A stretch of DNA of 64,000 nt from Streptomyces sp. NBC_00306 (GTDB lineage Bacteria > Actinomycetota > Actinomycetes > Streptomycetales > Streptomycetaceae). Under the pieces are notes generated by a model. The model saw only the letters and a program-made list of their open reading frames with translations. It did not search any database and had not been told where the DNA came from. Every line of letters starts with the position of its first letter. The stretch's first letter is position 1. The position numbers and the translations under genes were made by a program. The stretch lies in assembly GCF_036169555.1 (NCBI RefSeq), contig NZ_CP108032.1:8246001-8310000 (forward strand), written 5' to 3'. Shown here piece after piece: positions 7,619 through 16,160 of the stretch.

Positions 7619-8332
7619 GATCTACTCAACGGCCGTCGCGGTCGAAGGTCACATCGCCAGGCGACCGTGACCTGCAATCCAGATTGCAACCAATGGGCAG
7701 CCGCCCCGAGCGCCTGCCCGTCCGTCGCCCTTGTCGGGCTGTTCCGGTGGGTGAATGAGGACGATGCTGCTGATCGTGCCGTCCGCGGCGATGCCTTCTG
7801 GTGTGTACGCGGCCAGGAGCAGCCCGCCCTCATCGTCCTGATCCACCATCCCTGTTGTCTACCTGCTGACCCAGCAACGCCCCGACGGATCGATGGCAAG
7901 CGTCCCGGACTCGATCGGACCCCGCCCATTCCGTTTCACCGTCCCCGCTCTCGCCGATGTCTTCACCCTGCTCGCCCTCGGCCACCTCACGCGCCGCATG
8001 GCCCCCGCCCCCGGGCCGGACAGCCGCGTCGATCAGCGGCACCCGGTGACTGATCCGCCGGCCGACGGGCCGACCCGCCTCGTGGGGCAGGTCAGACCAA
8101 CTCTCCGATCCCACGGTCTTCACCTGAGCGAGTAGCTGCCGCCCCGCAGGCGGTCCGGAGCTGGTCGTCGCGCGAGGGCCCAGGGAAAGTGGTTCGTGGT
8201 GAGCGTCGGAGATGGTGGCTGGCCGGGCGCCCCGCGAGCGCGGAGCCGGGTGGAGTTGGGCCGTTACCGCCGGTCGACAGGGATCGTTTGTACCCCCGCC
8301 GGGCTGGTTGACTCTGAGGAGAGGGGCGGTCC
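7619..8332. other. Non-coding or decayed stretch
   Basis: About 710 bp without a convincing gene. Open frames on both strands give Arg/Pro/Ala-rich translations without domains, start sites or ribosome-binding sites that I can support. Confidence 0.4.
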
Positions 8333-8758
8333 ATGAGCGCTGTGCGTATGGAGGAGGACGAGTGGAGGGCGTTCGTTCTGGAGGGGACGCGGACGGCCAA
8401 GCTGGCTACGAAGCGGGCGGACGGCAGTCCTCATGTCACCCCCGTCTGCTTCACGCTTGAGGGCGGAGACGTGGTCTTCAGTACGGACATGAGCACGGTT
8501 AAGGCGAAGGCCATGCTGCGTGACTCGCGGGTTGCCGTCTGTGTGGATGATGAACGGCCGCCGTTCAGGTACGTGATGCTGCGGGGGAGGGCCACAGTGG
8601 ACAGCGACCCGGTGGCGGTGCGCAGTTCGCTGCAGGTTCTGGGAACGCGGTACCTCGGTGCCGACCGTGCCAGGGTGGCGGTCATGGCGCACGCCAAGCC
8701 GGGTGCTGTCGTTGTCCGCGTACGTGTCGAGGAGGTCGTCGCCTGGCGTTACCAGTAG
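8333..8758 (+). CDS. PPOX-class F420-dependent oxidoreductase
   Basis: 141 residues forming a single split-beta-barrel flavin/F420-binding domain of the pyridoxamine 5'-phosphate-oxidase-like superfamily. Typical strings are LEGTRTAKLATKRADGSPHV, TPVCFTLEGGDVVFSTD and the later RYVMLRGRATV; the end is VVRVRVEEVVAWRY. Actinobacterial members bind cofactor F420 and reduce diverse enones or biliverdin-like substrates. A GGAG-containing site (gaggagagg) lies upstream of the ATG. It converges on the PPTase gene with a 10-bp overlap and is not part of that operon. Confidence 0.85.
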   Translation: MSAVRMEEDEWRAFVLEGTRTAKLATKRADGSPHVTPVCFTLEGGDVVFSTDMSTVKAKAMLRDSRVAVCVDDERPPFRYVMLRGRATVDSDPVAVRSSLQVLGTRYLGADRARVAVMAHAKPGAVVVRVRVEEVVAWRYQ

Positions 8759-9444
8759 AGGCGGCTGGGGCGTGCTGTGGTGAGAGTGATGCACAGAGAG
8801 ATCCAGTAGCTGCCGACTTGACGTGAGGCGACTACTGAGGTGGCGTCCGCGGGGCCGGTCGCCGACTGAGCCAGGGCGAGTCGCGGGCCGAGAGGGTTCA
8901 AGTGCAGGCGGCGGGGGGCGAAGCGGTGGGACCGCCGTTGGGGGTCGGCTTTGTAGGCTGCTTCCTTGCCGCTGAAGACGCGTGTGGGGTCGGCCCATCC
9001 GGGGGTGGCACACAATCCGGGGCGTTCGACGGGTGAGCACACCAGGTGCATGGCGTTCTCCGGGATGGTCCCCTCGTGTTCTATGTCCACGCCTACGCCG
9101 AGGATCCGGCAGTGCCGGGCAGGCCCGTCATGTGCCTTCCACGCAGCGGCCACGGCATAGGGGAAGCGGTGGCTGATGGATACCAGAGTGTCGGCCGGTG
9201 GCCGGGGGGAGCCGTCTGGCCGCCGGCCCGGTGGCCCGGTGTGTACGCCCAGAGCGGCGAGGCTCGTGATGAGCGCGTGCTGTCCCGCCGCGTGCTCGGC
9301 ATGTCGCCGGTCACGAGCCCGGGCTCCCAGCCCTTCCGGTGCCGCGATCGTCGTTGTACACAGAGCGATGCGACCGCCGGCATACGGAACCACCGTCACC
9401 CGCGCCGCCTCTTCGAAGCGAACGGTCCCAGCGCCAGCGGTCAT
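8749..9444 (-). CDS. 4'-phosphopantetheinyl transferase superfamily protein
   Basis: 231 residues. The Sfp/EntD-type marks are GVGVDIE (Mg2+ site) around residue 117 and FSGKEAAYKA around 158, preceded by the substrate-facing SISHR.PYAVAA segment. It should transfer phosphopantetheine from CoA to the serine of a carrier protein. The start ATG overlaps the stop of the acyl-AMP ligase (ATGA), making it the fourth gene of a translationally coupled operon whose second gene is a carrier protein, its obvious substrate. Dedicated PPTases packaged with one carrier protein are usual in self-sufficient biosynthetic units. Confidence 0.88.
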   Translation of the reverse strand: MTAGAGTVRFEEAARVTVVPYAGGRIALCTTTIAAPEGLGARARDRRHAEHAAGQHALITSLAALGVHTGPPGRRPDGSPRPPADTLVSISHRFPYAVAAAWKAHDGPARHCRILGVGVDIEHEGTIPENAMHLVCSPVERPGLCATPGWADPTRVFSGKEAAYKADPQRRSHRFAPRRLHLNPLGPRLALAQSATGPADATSVVASRQVGSYWISLCITLTTARPSRLYW

Positions 9445-10961
9445 GAGGATTCGCCGCCGAGTTCGACGTTTGCCGCCTGCTCCCGTAGCGCACGGCGCAG
9501 CAGCTTTCCCTGGTTGCTGCGCGGCATCGCGTCAACCCGGACGAAGCGGCTCGGCCGCTTGTACCCGGCCAGTTCTCGTACACAGGTACTGATGAGCTGC
9601 CGCTCGTCGAATGCGGCTCCCGGGAGCGGCTCGATGAAGGCCACTGGAGTCTGGCCCCAGTGGGGTGAGGGGGCGGCGACGACGGCGACCTCGGCCACCC
9701 ACGGCAGGGGCCTGAGGACGTGCTCGATCTCGGCGGGGTAGACGTTCTGGCCGCCGCGCAGGATGAGGTCGCTGCGCCGGTCGACCAGCCACACGTAGTC
9801 GTACTCGTCCCGGTAGCCGAGGTCACCTGTGTTGAGCCAGCCGTTCGCCAGCGCTCGGGCGGTGGCTTCCGGATCGTTCCAGTAGCCCCGCATCAGCCCG
9901 TCGCAGCGAAGGTGAAGGGTGCCGACCGTATGGGGGGAGGCGTCGGTTCCGTCCTGGTTGGCGATGCGAGCCGTGAAGCCCGGCATGGGAAGGCCGGCAC
10001 ACGTCGCTCCAGGCAGGGCGGCAGCGCCGGGCTGGTCGTCGGGCCGGCAAGAGAGCGCCGGGCCGCTCGCTTCGGTGATGCCGAAGATCGTGTGCAGCGG
10101 GATGCCGAGCACCGCCGTTGCACGGTCGGCCAGGTCCTTGGGGCAGGGCGCGCCACCGTGCAGGATCAGACGCAAGGATGACAGGTCGGATCCGGTCAGC
10201 CGTCGGCTTTCCAAGAGCAGCTTCAGCATGGCCGGGACCAGGAAGGTGTGCTCTGCCTGCCACCTTGGGACGGCGTCGAGGAAGGTGTGCGGCGAGAACT
10301 GGTCGAGCACGCACAGCGTGCCGTCGGCGGCGAGGTAGTTCAGTGCGATCACCATGCTGCCGTGGGAGAGCGGCCCCGCGTTGAGGAACACCGCACCAGC
10401 ATCCGGTCGTACCTCGGCCAGCCAGGACAGTGCCTGGAACTGGAGGTATCGCTGATCGCAGACAGCGCCCTTGGGCAGTCCCGTGGTTGCCGAGGTATGG
10501 AGGATGACGAGGGGGTCTGTCAGCGCGCTGCCCGTGTGGCCGTCGAGCCCGCTAATTCGCCCGGTCGGCAGCGGTTGGGCGGCAACCTCTTCGATCGGCA
10601 TGGTCACCAGGGCCGGTCGCATGGAGGCCAGACGGCTGCGACCGGCTTGGTCGGCGATCGCGTACTGGGCGCCGACTCGGTCAAGGATGTATTCCACCTC
10701 CCGGTCGACGAGGACCGGATTGACGGGCACGGCGATCGTGCCGGTGAGGGCGCAGGCGAACAGTGCCTCGATCAACTCCACCCTGTTGGCCGTCAGCAGG
10801 ACGACGCGGCCGCCTGGCGCGACGTGGTCGCCGATGGCGTCGGCCAAGGCTCGCGCGTCCTGCCCGAGGCGTGCCCAGGTCACGTCCCGCCGCTGGTCGC
10901 GCAGGGCCAAAGCCTGCGGCGAGCGGGTCGTCTTGCGGTGCAGAAGCTGTTGGAGCCACAC
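9441..10961 (-). CDS. Acyl-CoA synthetase / acyl-AMP ligase family protein
   Basis: 506 residues of the adenylate-forming superfamily. The phosphate-binding loop LHTSATTGLPKGA is at 154-166, the A5-like IFGITEASG follows, then GWLNTGDLGYRDEYDYVWLV, DRRSDLILRGGQNVYPAEIE and the C-terminal catalytic lysine loop RSNQGKLLRRALRE. It should activate a carboxylic acid as acyl-AMP and load it on CoA or, more likely here, on the carrier protein encoded 2 bp upstream. The stop overlaps the PPTase start. The acid cannot be predicted from the sequence by eye; the overall type is the 4-coumarate/fatty-acid ligase group rather than an NRPS adenylation domain. Confidence 0.88.
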   Translation of the reverse strand: MWLQQLLHRKTTRSPQALALRDQRRDVTWARLGQDARALADAIGDHVAPGGRVVLLTANRVELIEALFACALTGTIAVPVNPVLVDREVEYILDRVGAQYAIADQAGRSRLASMRPALVTMPIEEVAAQPLPTGRISGLDGHTGSALTDPLVILHTSATTGLPKGAVCDQRYLQFQALSWLAEVRPDAGAVFLNAGPLSHGSMVIALNYLAADGTLCVLDQFSPHTFLDAVPRWQAEHTFLVPAMLKLLLESRRLTGSDLSSLRLILHGGAPCPKDLADRATAVLGIPLHTIFGITEASGPALSCRPDDQPGAAALPGATCAGLPMPGFTARIANQDGTDASPHTVGTLHLRCDGLMRGYWNDPEATARALANGWLNTGDLGYRDEYDYVWLVDRRSDLILRGGQNVYPAEIEHVLRPLPWVAEVAVVAAPSPHWGQTPVAFIEPLPGAAFDERQLISTCVRELAGYKRPSRFVRVDAMPRSNQGKLLRRALREQAANVELGGESS

Positions 10962-10963
10962 GG

Positions 10964-11212
10964 TCAGCCGGCCCTTTTCTTGCTCAGCAGGGCGGCAACG
11001 GCCGCGATCGAATCGATGCCGGTCAGCTCGTCATCGTCCAGCGGCCGGCCGAGGGTTTCCTCGCACCGCTGCACCACTCTGATGAGCTCCCCGGAGTTCA
11101 CACCGGCCCCTACGAGGACGTCCTGGTCACCGATGGAGTCTGCGAGAGCGGGAAGGTCGAGGCAGTCCTTGACAAGGATGCGCGCCCGGGTGAAGTCGTC
11201 GCGAGTGGTCAT
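10964..11212 (-). CDS. Acyl carrier protein
   Basis: 82 residues, the right size for a stand-alone carrier protein. Predicted helices surround GVNSGELIRVVQR; Ser40 in this N-S-G-E context takes the place of the usual D-S-L attachment motif, so the motif is degenerate at the flanking positions. The acidic second half (ETLGRPLDDDELTGIDSIAA) also fits a four-helix carrier fold. The ATG overlaps the stop of the transglutaminase-like gene (ATGA) and the stop lies 2 bp before the ligase. It is presumably converted to the holo form by the PPTase of the same operon. Confidence 0.82.
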   Translation of the reverse strand: MTTRDDFTRARILVKDCLDLPALADSIGDQDVLVGAGVNSGELIRVVQRCEETLGRPLDDDELTGIDSIAAVAALLSKKRAG

Positions 11213-12213
11213 GCTGTTCCATTCCAGGCGGTGGCGCTGATGAGGCAGTTCATTGCGCGGGGCCGGCCCTCCAGCCGGTCAAGGATCAGGGAAGCCGCGT
11301 CCCGGGCCGCGCACGGCAGAAGCCGGTTGAACCGGCTGCCGAAGCAAGCAGCCACGAATTCGTCCGTCGCCGCTGGCCGGTGCGTCCAGGGCCGTCCGGT
11401 GGGGTTGTAGGCGAACCCCACATCGACGGTCTTCCAGCGGCCGTCTTCCCATATCTCGCACCAAGCGTGCTCGCTTCCGACTGGGCCGAGCAGGAGTCCC
11501 CGCCGGGCACGAGCGGTCAGCCCGAGGTCGCGGAGCCGGTCGGCGATCACCCGGCTCACCACCATGCAGTCGGCCATGCCGAGTTCCCATGCCCGGTGGT
11601 GATCGAGCCGCAGAGCCTCGCTGACGACCTGATAGGTGACTCTGCCCCCGTGCAGATCGTCGAGCATCTGCTGGTAGACGTCTTCGGCACGTGCGTCACG
11701 CACCCGGTCGCATGTGCCGGTCAGTTGGACCGCGGTCTGATAGCACCGGGTGCCCGTCCCGGAGCCGACGACTGCCCAGCCGACGCTCTCAGGGGTGAGA
11801 GACGCGATCCCGGGGCCGGTCGGGTCCACGTTGCTCAACCGATACCGGCCCGGCCGGTCGTCCGGCGCCCTGACCGTCACCAGCCACTTCTTGGCGTCGA
11901 GCCACCCGCGCCTGGGGCCGGCGGAGAAGCGCATGAGGAACATGGCGGTGAGCTCCGGCGCCGTTCTGCCCGAGCGGCTGTTGTTTCCCGCATTCATCAC
12001 ATCCGCCAGGTCGAACAGCGGACCGATACCCGGCTGGTACCGACAGGGCATGCCGTGATCGACCAGCTCGAGGATGTTCTCGGGCGGCGTGTTCAGCAGA
12101 GCGGCAGCAGCGGCTACATCCGTGTCGTAGTGCGCTGCATCGGGCGGGATAAAGCGGAAACGGCCCAAGCCTGAGACTAGGCTGTGTAACACATTGGAAC
12201 TGGGTGCGTGCAT
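11209..12213 (-). CDS. Transglutaminase-like amide-forming enzyme candidate
   Basis: 334 residues from the ATG at 12213, preceded by an AGAGGG site; the longer frame is not supported. The papain-like transglutaminase triad is visible: Cys216 in GMADCMVVSRV, His249 in SEHAWCEIW, Asp264 in KTVDVGFAYN. In andrimid biosynthesis a transglutaminase homologue (AdmF) forms an amide bond between carrier-bound acyl units, so in this operon, with a carrier protein and ligase, an acyl transfer from the carrier to an amine is the attractive role; that is inference. The N-terminal ~190 residues are not recognised. First gene of the four-gene operon running leftwards. Confidence 0.78.
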   Translation of the reverse strand: MHAPSSNVLHSLVSGLGRFRFIPPDAAHYDTDVAAAAALLNTPPENILELVDHGMPCRYQPGIGPLFDLADVMNAGNNSRSGRTAPELTAMFLMRFSAGPRRGWLDAKKWLVTVRAPDDRPGRYRLSNVDPTGPGIASLTPESVGWAVVGSGTGTRCYQTAVQLTGTCDRVRDARAEDVYQQMLDDLHGGRVTYQVVSEALRLDHHRAWELGMADCMVVSRVIADRLRDLGLTARARRGLLLGPVGSEHAWCEIWEDGRWKTVDVGFAYNPTGRPWTHRPAATDEFVAACFGSRFNRLLPCAARDAASLILDRLEGRPRAMNCLISATAWNGTA

Positions 12214-12843
12214 AGTGTGACAACCCTCTAGCAGGGGCTGGCCCCCTGTCAACGCAACGGCCCTTCCTCCGGATGCGGGCGGTCGAGTGATGTGTCGAGG
12301 CCGAGCGGTCCGGTGGCGCGCCCTCGCAATCATCGGATTCGCCCTCAGGGAGCCAAGCGCGAACTGCTGGGGCACACCTCCATCAGTGTTCCGGAAGGAC
12401 ATCGTCTCTACGGCCAGGGACCACGCCCACCCCCCGCCGAGGTGCGGCCAGCCTGCCTCTCCGGCCAGGACCGCACCGTCCTGGACGTGGCCGCGTCGGC
12501 GAGGACGCGGGCGTGTTTGCTGGCCCAGCTGCCGCCGACCGGCATCGTCGCGGTGCAGTGGGCGAGCGGGGCGGTGAGGGCGGGAAGCAGTGGATGCGCG
12601 GGATTCGGCTCGCTCGCCCTGGGTCTTCAGCAGCTCCGTCCTCGACACGCTGCTCAGCCCTCGACACGACCGACAGTCCCGAGGGTCCACAGGTAGAGAG
12701 CGACTCCGAACGCGCCCCTTCAGGACTCAAACCACTTGGGCGCCGTGGGCTGCGGGTGGTCGGTCACCCCGTACGGCCGGCTCGAGCAGACGTGGATGGC
12801 CGTCCTGGGCTCCGTCCGGTCGTTGGGGCGACAGGTTTTCTCG
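12214..12843. other. Intergenic stretch with decayed sequence
   Basis: 630 bp between the transglutaminase-like gene and the EF-hand gene. Apart from the possible integrase stub at 12340-12420, no coding sequence, hairpin or repeat was recognised. The promoter of the leftward operon should lie near 12220-12290. Confidence 0.4.
12340..12420 (+). pseudogene. Possible tyrosine-recombinase C-terminal scrap
   Basis: One frame reads AKRELLGHTSISVPEGHRLYG, resembling the box II region of phage-type integrases (LGHxsixxTxxxY with the catalytic His). The expected Tyr is displaced and nothing integrase-like precedes it, so at most a few dozen codons survive. It could be a chance match. Confidence 0.25.
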
Positions 12844-13416
12844 TTAGGCGGGGTCCAGTGGTCCCAGCAACCACACGCCGGTGGAGGTGGGCTCCTCGTT
12901 GAAGTAGAACTCACGGATTGCCTGGAGCATGTCGTCCCGGCTGATCAGCCCGTCGGCGTCCCGGTCGAGGCGGCCGAAGACCTCGCGAGCGTCCGCTTCA
13001 GGCAGCCCCATCAGGGCGCCGGACCAGCGAACCTGCTCATCCCGGGTCAGTTTCCCGTCTCCGTCCTGGTCGGCGATGTCCATGAGCGCATCGAGGAATG
13101 GCACGTAGCCGGCGTCGAAGGAGGCGGGCGTGACCAGCAACCCGGCGGCGAACGCCGCCTGGTACTCGGCGAGGCTGATGCGCCCGTCTAGGTTGGCATC
13201 CGCGGCTTGTGACAAGTGCTGCCACAAGCCGTCGCTCAGCTCCCGCATGCGCTTGAGCGCGAGGGCATCGGGTGCGAGCTGGAAAGCGGCGGCGAGACGG
13301 TCGCAGGCCGACACGAAGTCGGTGCGGTCGATATAGCCGTCTCGGTTGGTGTCGAAGGTGGCGAAGCGGCGGGCGAGTTTGCGCTGCAGGAACGGCGAGA
13401 TGTCCATGCCCGACAC
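12844..13416 (-). CDS. EF-hand calcium-binding protein (calerythrin-like)
   Basis: 190 residues with four canonical EF-hand loops: DTNRDGYIDRTD (~21), DANLDGRISLAE (~73), DQDGDGKLTRDE (~116) and DRDADGLISRDD (~151). All four keep the acidic residues at positions 1, 3, 5 and 12, so all should bind Ca2+. The layout and length match the sarcoplasmic-type calcium proteins of actinomycetes (calerythrin, CabC/CabD), thought to buffer or sense cytosolic Ca2+. Start is a GTG with a second possible ATG three codons later. The decayed MerR gene lies immediately upstream on the same strand. Confidence 0.9.
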   Translation of the reverse strand: MSGMDISPFLQRKLARRFATFDTNRDGYIDRTDFVSACDRLAAAFQLAPDALALKRMRELSDGLWQHLSQAADANLDGRISLAEYQAAFAAGLLVTPASFDAGYVPFLDALMDIADQDGDGKLTRDEQVRWSGALMGLPEADAREVFGRLDRDADGLISRDDMLQAIREFYFNEEPTSTGVWLLGPLDPA

Positions 13417-13440
13417 TCTGCCTGCCAGAACAGCGTCTGA

Positions 13441-13765
13441 AACGCCACTGACGGGCCTGGAGGCAGTCGAAGGCGCTGATCAGTCGGCCGGCGACGGCGT
13501 CCTCGAGCACGTCTGCCGCGCCTCCAGCCTCCTGTTCGTGGAGGATCCGGCGCACGTGGGGAACCGGCAGGTCGAGGCCGCGCAGGGAGCGGATCAGGCT
13601 CTGACGCTCCGCGGCGTCCGGGGCGTACCGGCGGTGTCCGCCGGTACTGCGGGACGCCTCCGGCAGCAGTCCGCGGTCCGAGTAGTAGCGGACGGTCTTG
13701 ACGCTGACGCCCGCGTGTTCGGCCAGTTCACCGATGGTGCACAGATCGTCGTGCGTCGAGAGCAC
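13441..13765 (-). pseudogene. MerR-family regulator, N-terminal part only
   Basis: From a GTG with a GGGAGG site the sequence is a good MerR DNA-binding domain: CTIGELAEHAGVSVKTVRYY, then SDRGLLPEASRSTGGHRRY and a dimerisation helix up to GRLISAFDCLQARQ. After about residue 106 the frame runs on, without any homology, through the EF-hand gene in another frame to 13037, so the C-terminal effector domain (usually 100 or more residues) has been lost. The junction lies about 13440, just upstream of the EF-hand start. Either a deletion fused the two genes or a short HTH-only protein is still made. Confidence 0.6.
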
Positions 13766-13858
13766 TTGAACCTCCCTCAGGGGGAGTTCCTACGGTACCG
13801 GCGAGCGCTGCCGGGCGATGGGGCCGGTGCGCGGAGGACATTGTGACGAGGAGGGACC

Positions 13859-14173
13859 ATGACCGTATTCATTCTGGTGGCCGGGGCGTTGCCCTCGCGG
13901 TGCCGCAGCCGCTGGGCACGCTGCTCCAGCCGCTGCGGCTCACCGGCGCCGTGGCCGCCGTGCCCGTGACCGGGGTGCTGTGCACCGGCAACGGGCCGGG
14001 CATCGAGATGCTTCAGATGATGGTGGATGTGGGTGATCCCGCCCTCCGGGCCTTGGCCGACGCCCGGGTGCCCTTCTTCGAACTGCCGACGGGGCACTGG
14101 CCGATGCAGTCCTGCCCGCCGCGCTGGCCGATGTCCTGATCGAGGCCGCGTCCGGCGGGGGCCGAAGGCTGAG
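13859..14173 (+). pseudogene. Alpha/beta hydrolase, internally deleted and frameshifted
   Basis: The frame starting at 13859 gives MTVFILVAGA, the usual N-terminus of salicylate-esterase-like hydrolases. Then another frame reads GTLLQPLRLTGAVAAVPVTG and ALADARVPFFELPTGHWPMQ, the C-terminal third of the same family including the catalytic-His region (TGHWPM), and after a further shift ALADVLIEAASGGGRRL. The nucleophile elbow and most of the middle are absent. The gene is therefore dead. It directly abuts the next hydrolase. Confidence 0.6.
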
Positions 14174-14903
14174 CTCCGGCGACGCCGACCGCCCGCCCGC
14201 CCATCTGCGGCCATTCCTCCTCGACGTACCCGAACGGCCACGCGAACGGACCGGGAACACCGACCTGTACCTGCCGGACGGCCCGGGGCCGCATCCGGCC
14301 GTCGTGTTCGTGCACGGAGGCCCGGTGCCCGCCGGGGCATGGCCCACGCCCCGGGACTGGCCGACCCTAACGGGATACGCACGCTACGTCGCCGGGCAGG
14401 AAGTTGTGGGCGTGACGCTGGACCACCGCCTGCATGCTGTGACCGACTACGAGACGGCCGCCGCGGACCTGGCCGACGCGGTGGACCGGGTGCGCGCCGA
14501 TCCGCGGGTGGACGCGGGCCGGGTCGCTCTATGGTTCTTCTCGGGCGGGGGCCCGCTCACCGCGGACTGGCTGGCGGCGCCTCCAGCGTGGCTGCGCTGC
14601 GTGGCGGCGAACTACCCGATCCCGTCGCCGCTGCCGAGCTGGGGAATGGTCGACACCCGCTTCCACCCGGTCCGGGTGCTCGCCCACGCCGGTGAACTGC
14701 CGGTGGTGCTGGTCCGGGCGGGGCCCGAGATCCCTGCGACGGTCGAGGAGTTCCTGACCGAGGCCGGGCGCTGCGGGGCGAACGTCGAGGTCATCGACGT
14801 ACCGGGCGGGCGTCACGGGTTCGAGACGCTGGATGCGACCGACGAAGCGCGCGAGGCGGTGCACCGCGCGGTGGGCTCGGTGCTGGCCCGCCTCACGGCC
14901 TAG
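14169..14903 (+). CDS. Alpha/beta hydrolase (dienelactone-hydrolase-like), start uncertain
   Basis: The in-frame homology extends upstream of the first standard start (GTG at 14304) back to about 14169: PAHLRPFLLDVPE, TDLYLPDGPGPHPAVVFVHG. A CTG at 14169 followed by SSGDADRPP is where an ATG would be expected, so the gene may use CTG or have lost its start. Downstream are the oxyanion-hole HGG, ALWFFSGGGPLTADW in place of the usual GxSxGG nucleophile elbow (Ser present in FSGGG), and the catalytic His in GGRHGFETLD. 244 residues if 14169 is used. The upstream neighbour is a dead hydrolase, and the start may have been damaged by the same event. Confidence 0.65.
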   Translation: MSSGDADRPPAHLRPFLLDVPERPRERTGNTDLYLPDGPGPHPAVVFVHGGPVPAGAWPTPRDWPTLTGYARYVAGQEVVGVTLDHRLHAVTDYETAAADLADAVDRVRADPRVDAGRVALWFFSGGGPLTADWLAAPPAWLRCVAANYPIPSPLPSWGMVDTRFHPVRVLAHAGELPVVLVRAGPEIPATVEEFLTEAGRCGANVEVIDVPGGRHGFETLDATDEAREAVHRAVGSVLARLTA

Positions 14904-14971
14904 CCAAAGCCTGTCTTCGGTTGCGATCAAGCAGTCGGGTGGCTGCCGTCACGGACGGCAGCCACCCGACC

Positions 14972-15415
14972 TCACCCTCCTGCATCGGGGTCGGAGTTTG
15001 TGCGGGTCCGGCTGCGGCCGTACTTCGCGAGTGTGTGGAAGGCGGCTTTGGGCTCCCACGGCAGGCTCGGGTACGCGGTGCCGGTGCGGCCGCCGTCGAG
15101 GATCTTGACCACGCCGAAGGACGCTTTGTCGAAGTCGCGGTCGTCGTCGGCGCTTGCGTGCGGGAGGTCGTAGCGGGCGAAGGTATTGACGAAGGCCGCG
15201 TCGATGGCGGACTCGTCGAAGGTGTCGATGAGTTCACGCAGGTAGTCGGCTTGTTCCTGTTCGTCACGCGCGACGGGGTTGGTGAACCGCACCGGACGGG
15301 CTCGGTCGTCCCACGCGATGACGGAGTCCCCCCGGCCGCCGACATCGGCGGCCCGCGGTAGGTGGTACAGCCGAACTCTGTGACGGCTGCCGGTTTGCCG
15401 TGTGCGGTCAGTGCC
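14972..15415 (-). pseudogene. C-terminal remnant of a TIM-barrel glycosidase-like protein
   Basis: The last 106 codons form a clean frame (YLRELIDTFDESAIDAAFVN, FDKASFGVVKILDGG, YPSLPWEPKAAFHTLAKYG). One frameshift upstream, the DNA reads AHGKPAAVTEFGCTTYRG, the strand with a putative catalytic Glu typical of barrel glycosidases, and then SVIAWDDRARPVRFTNP. The N-terminal two thirds are missing where the M56 gene ends. Only a fragment of the family is preserved; the exact glycoside hydrolase family is not recognised. Confidence 0.55.
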
Positions 15416-16156
15416 CGCAGGCGGCCAGACCCGCCAGCGTCACGCTCGGAGCACCGCGGGCGATCAGGCCCGCCTTGCCCACGGCACGGGCCATCAGCCG
15501 CCGGTTGCCCCCCACCACAGCAGCTTCTTCATCCGCCCACCGTTCCGCACTGAAGGCCACAGCCGGGCGCAGCGGACGCAGCAGCGGATGAGCGCGGGCC
15601 GCCAGCTGGGCCACCAGCAGGTAGCGGTGATGCCGCGCCCGCAGATGCACCTGCTCGTGAGCCAGCAGCGCTTCGCCCTCCTCGGCGTTCAGACACGACC
15701 ACAGCGCCGTCGACACGACAATCCTGCCCGGAGCGCCGGGCAGAGCGTAGGCATAGGGAAGGGTGTCGGGCAGCAGCGCCAGCGGTCCAGGCGGCAGCCC
15801 TGCGAGCGCGCCATGTACCCGGCGCCGCACCCGGACGTGGTGCCACACGGCCGCCGCGCAGGATGCGGCGACCGCCATCAGAGCCGGGATGGCTACCCGT
15901 CCCGCCACCTCGTCGTAGGGCACCGCCGCGCGGACTTCCGGGTCCGACCAGCGTCGGGCAGCGGGTTGCCCGGCAACTGGGCCGTCCCCACCACCATGAT
16001 CAGCCCCAGACACAGGGTGCTGCACACGGCCAGCAGCGCGCCGACCCAGGTCAGCAGGCGGGTGGCGTTGCGCGGGTGCAGATGCTGCTCGGCCAGACGC
16101 GCGACCGGCCAGGCCGTGACCGGCAGCAGCAGCGGCAGGAACACGAAGACGCCCAC
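15408..16156 (-). pseudogene. M56-family (BlaR1-like) membrane peptidase, frameshifted
   Basis: Starts with GTG four bases after the blaI stop (VGVFVFLPLLLPVTAWPVAR, first TM) and continues with a second TM (GALLAVCSTLCLGLIMVV). Around 15960 the frame shifts, from LPGNPLPDAG to the frame reading WSDPEVRAAVPYDEVAG, which carries the third TM, the zinc-protease motif HEQVH and a last helix region. Read as one protein it would be about 250 residues, the normal length of actinobacterial M56 partners of BlaI. A single indel (or a sequencing error) separates the halves. If real, the protease that inactivates BlaI is lost and BlaI would repress constitutively. Confidence 0.7.
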
Positions 16157-16160
16157 GCGC

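Noticed and set aside
12214..12690. Upstream extension of the transglutaminase-like frame
   Set aside because: No ribosome-binding site or family similarity; the ATG at 12213 has an AGAGGG site.
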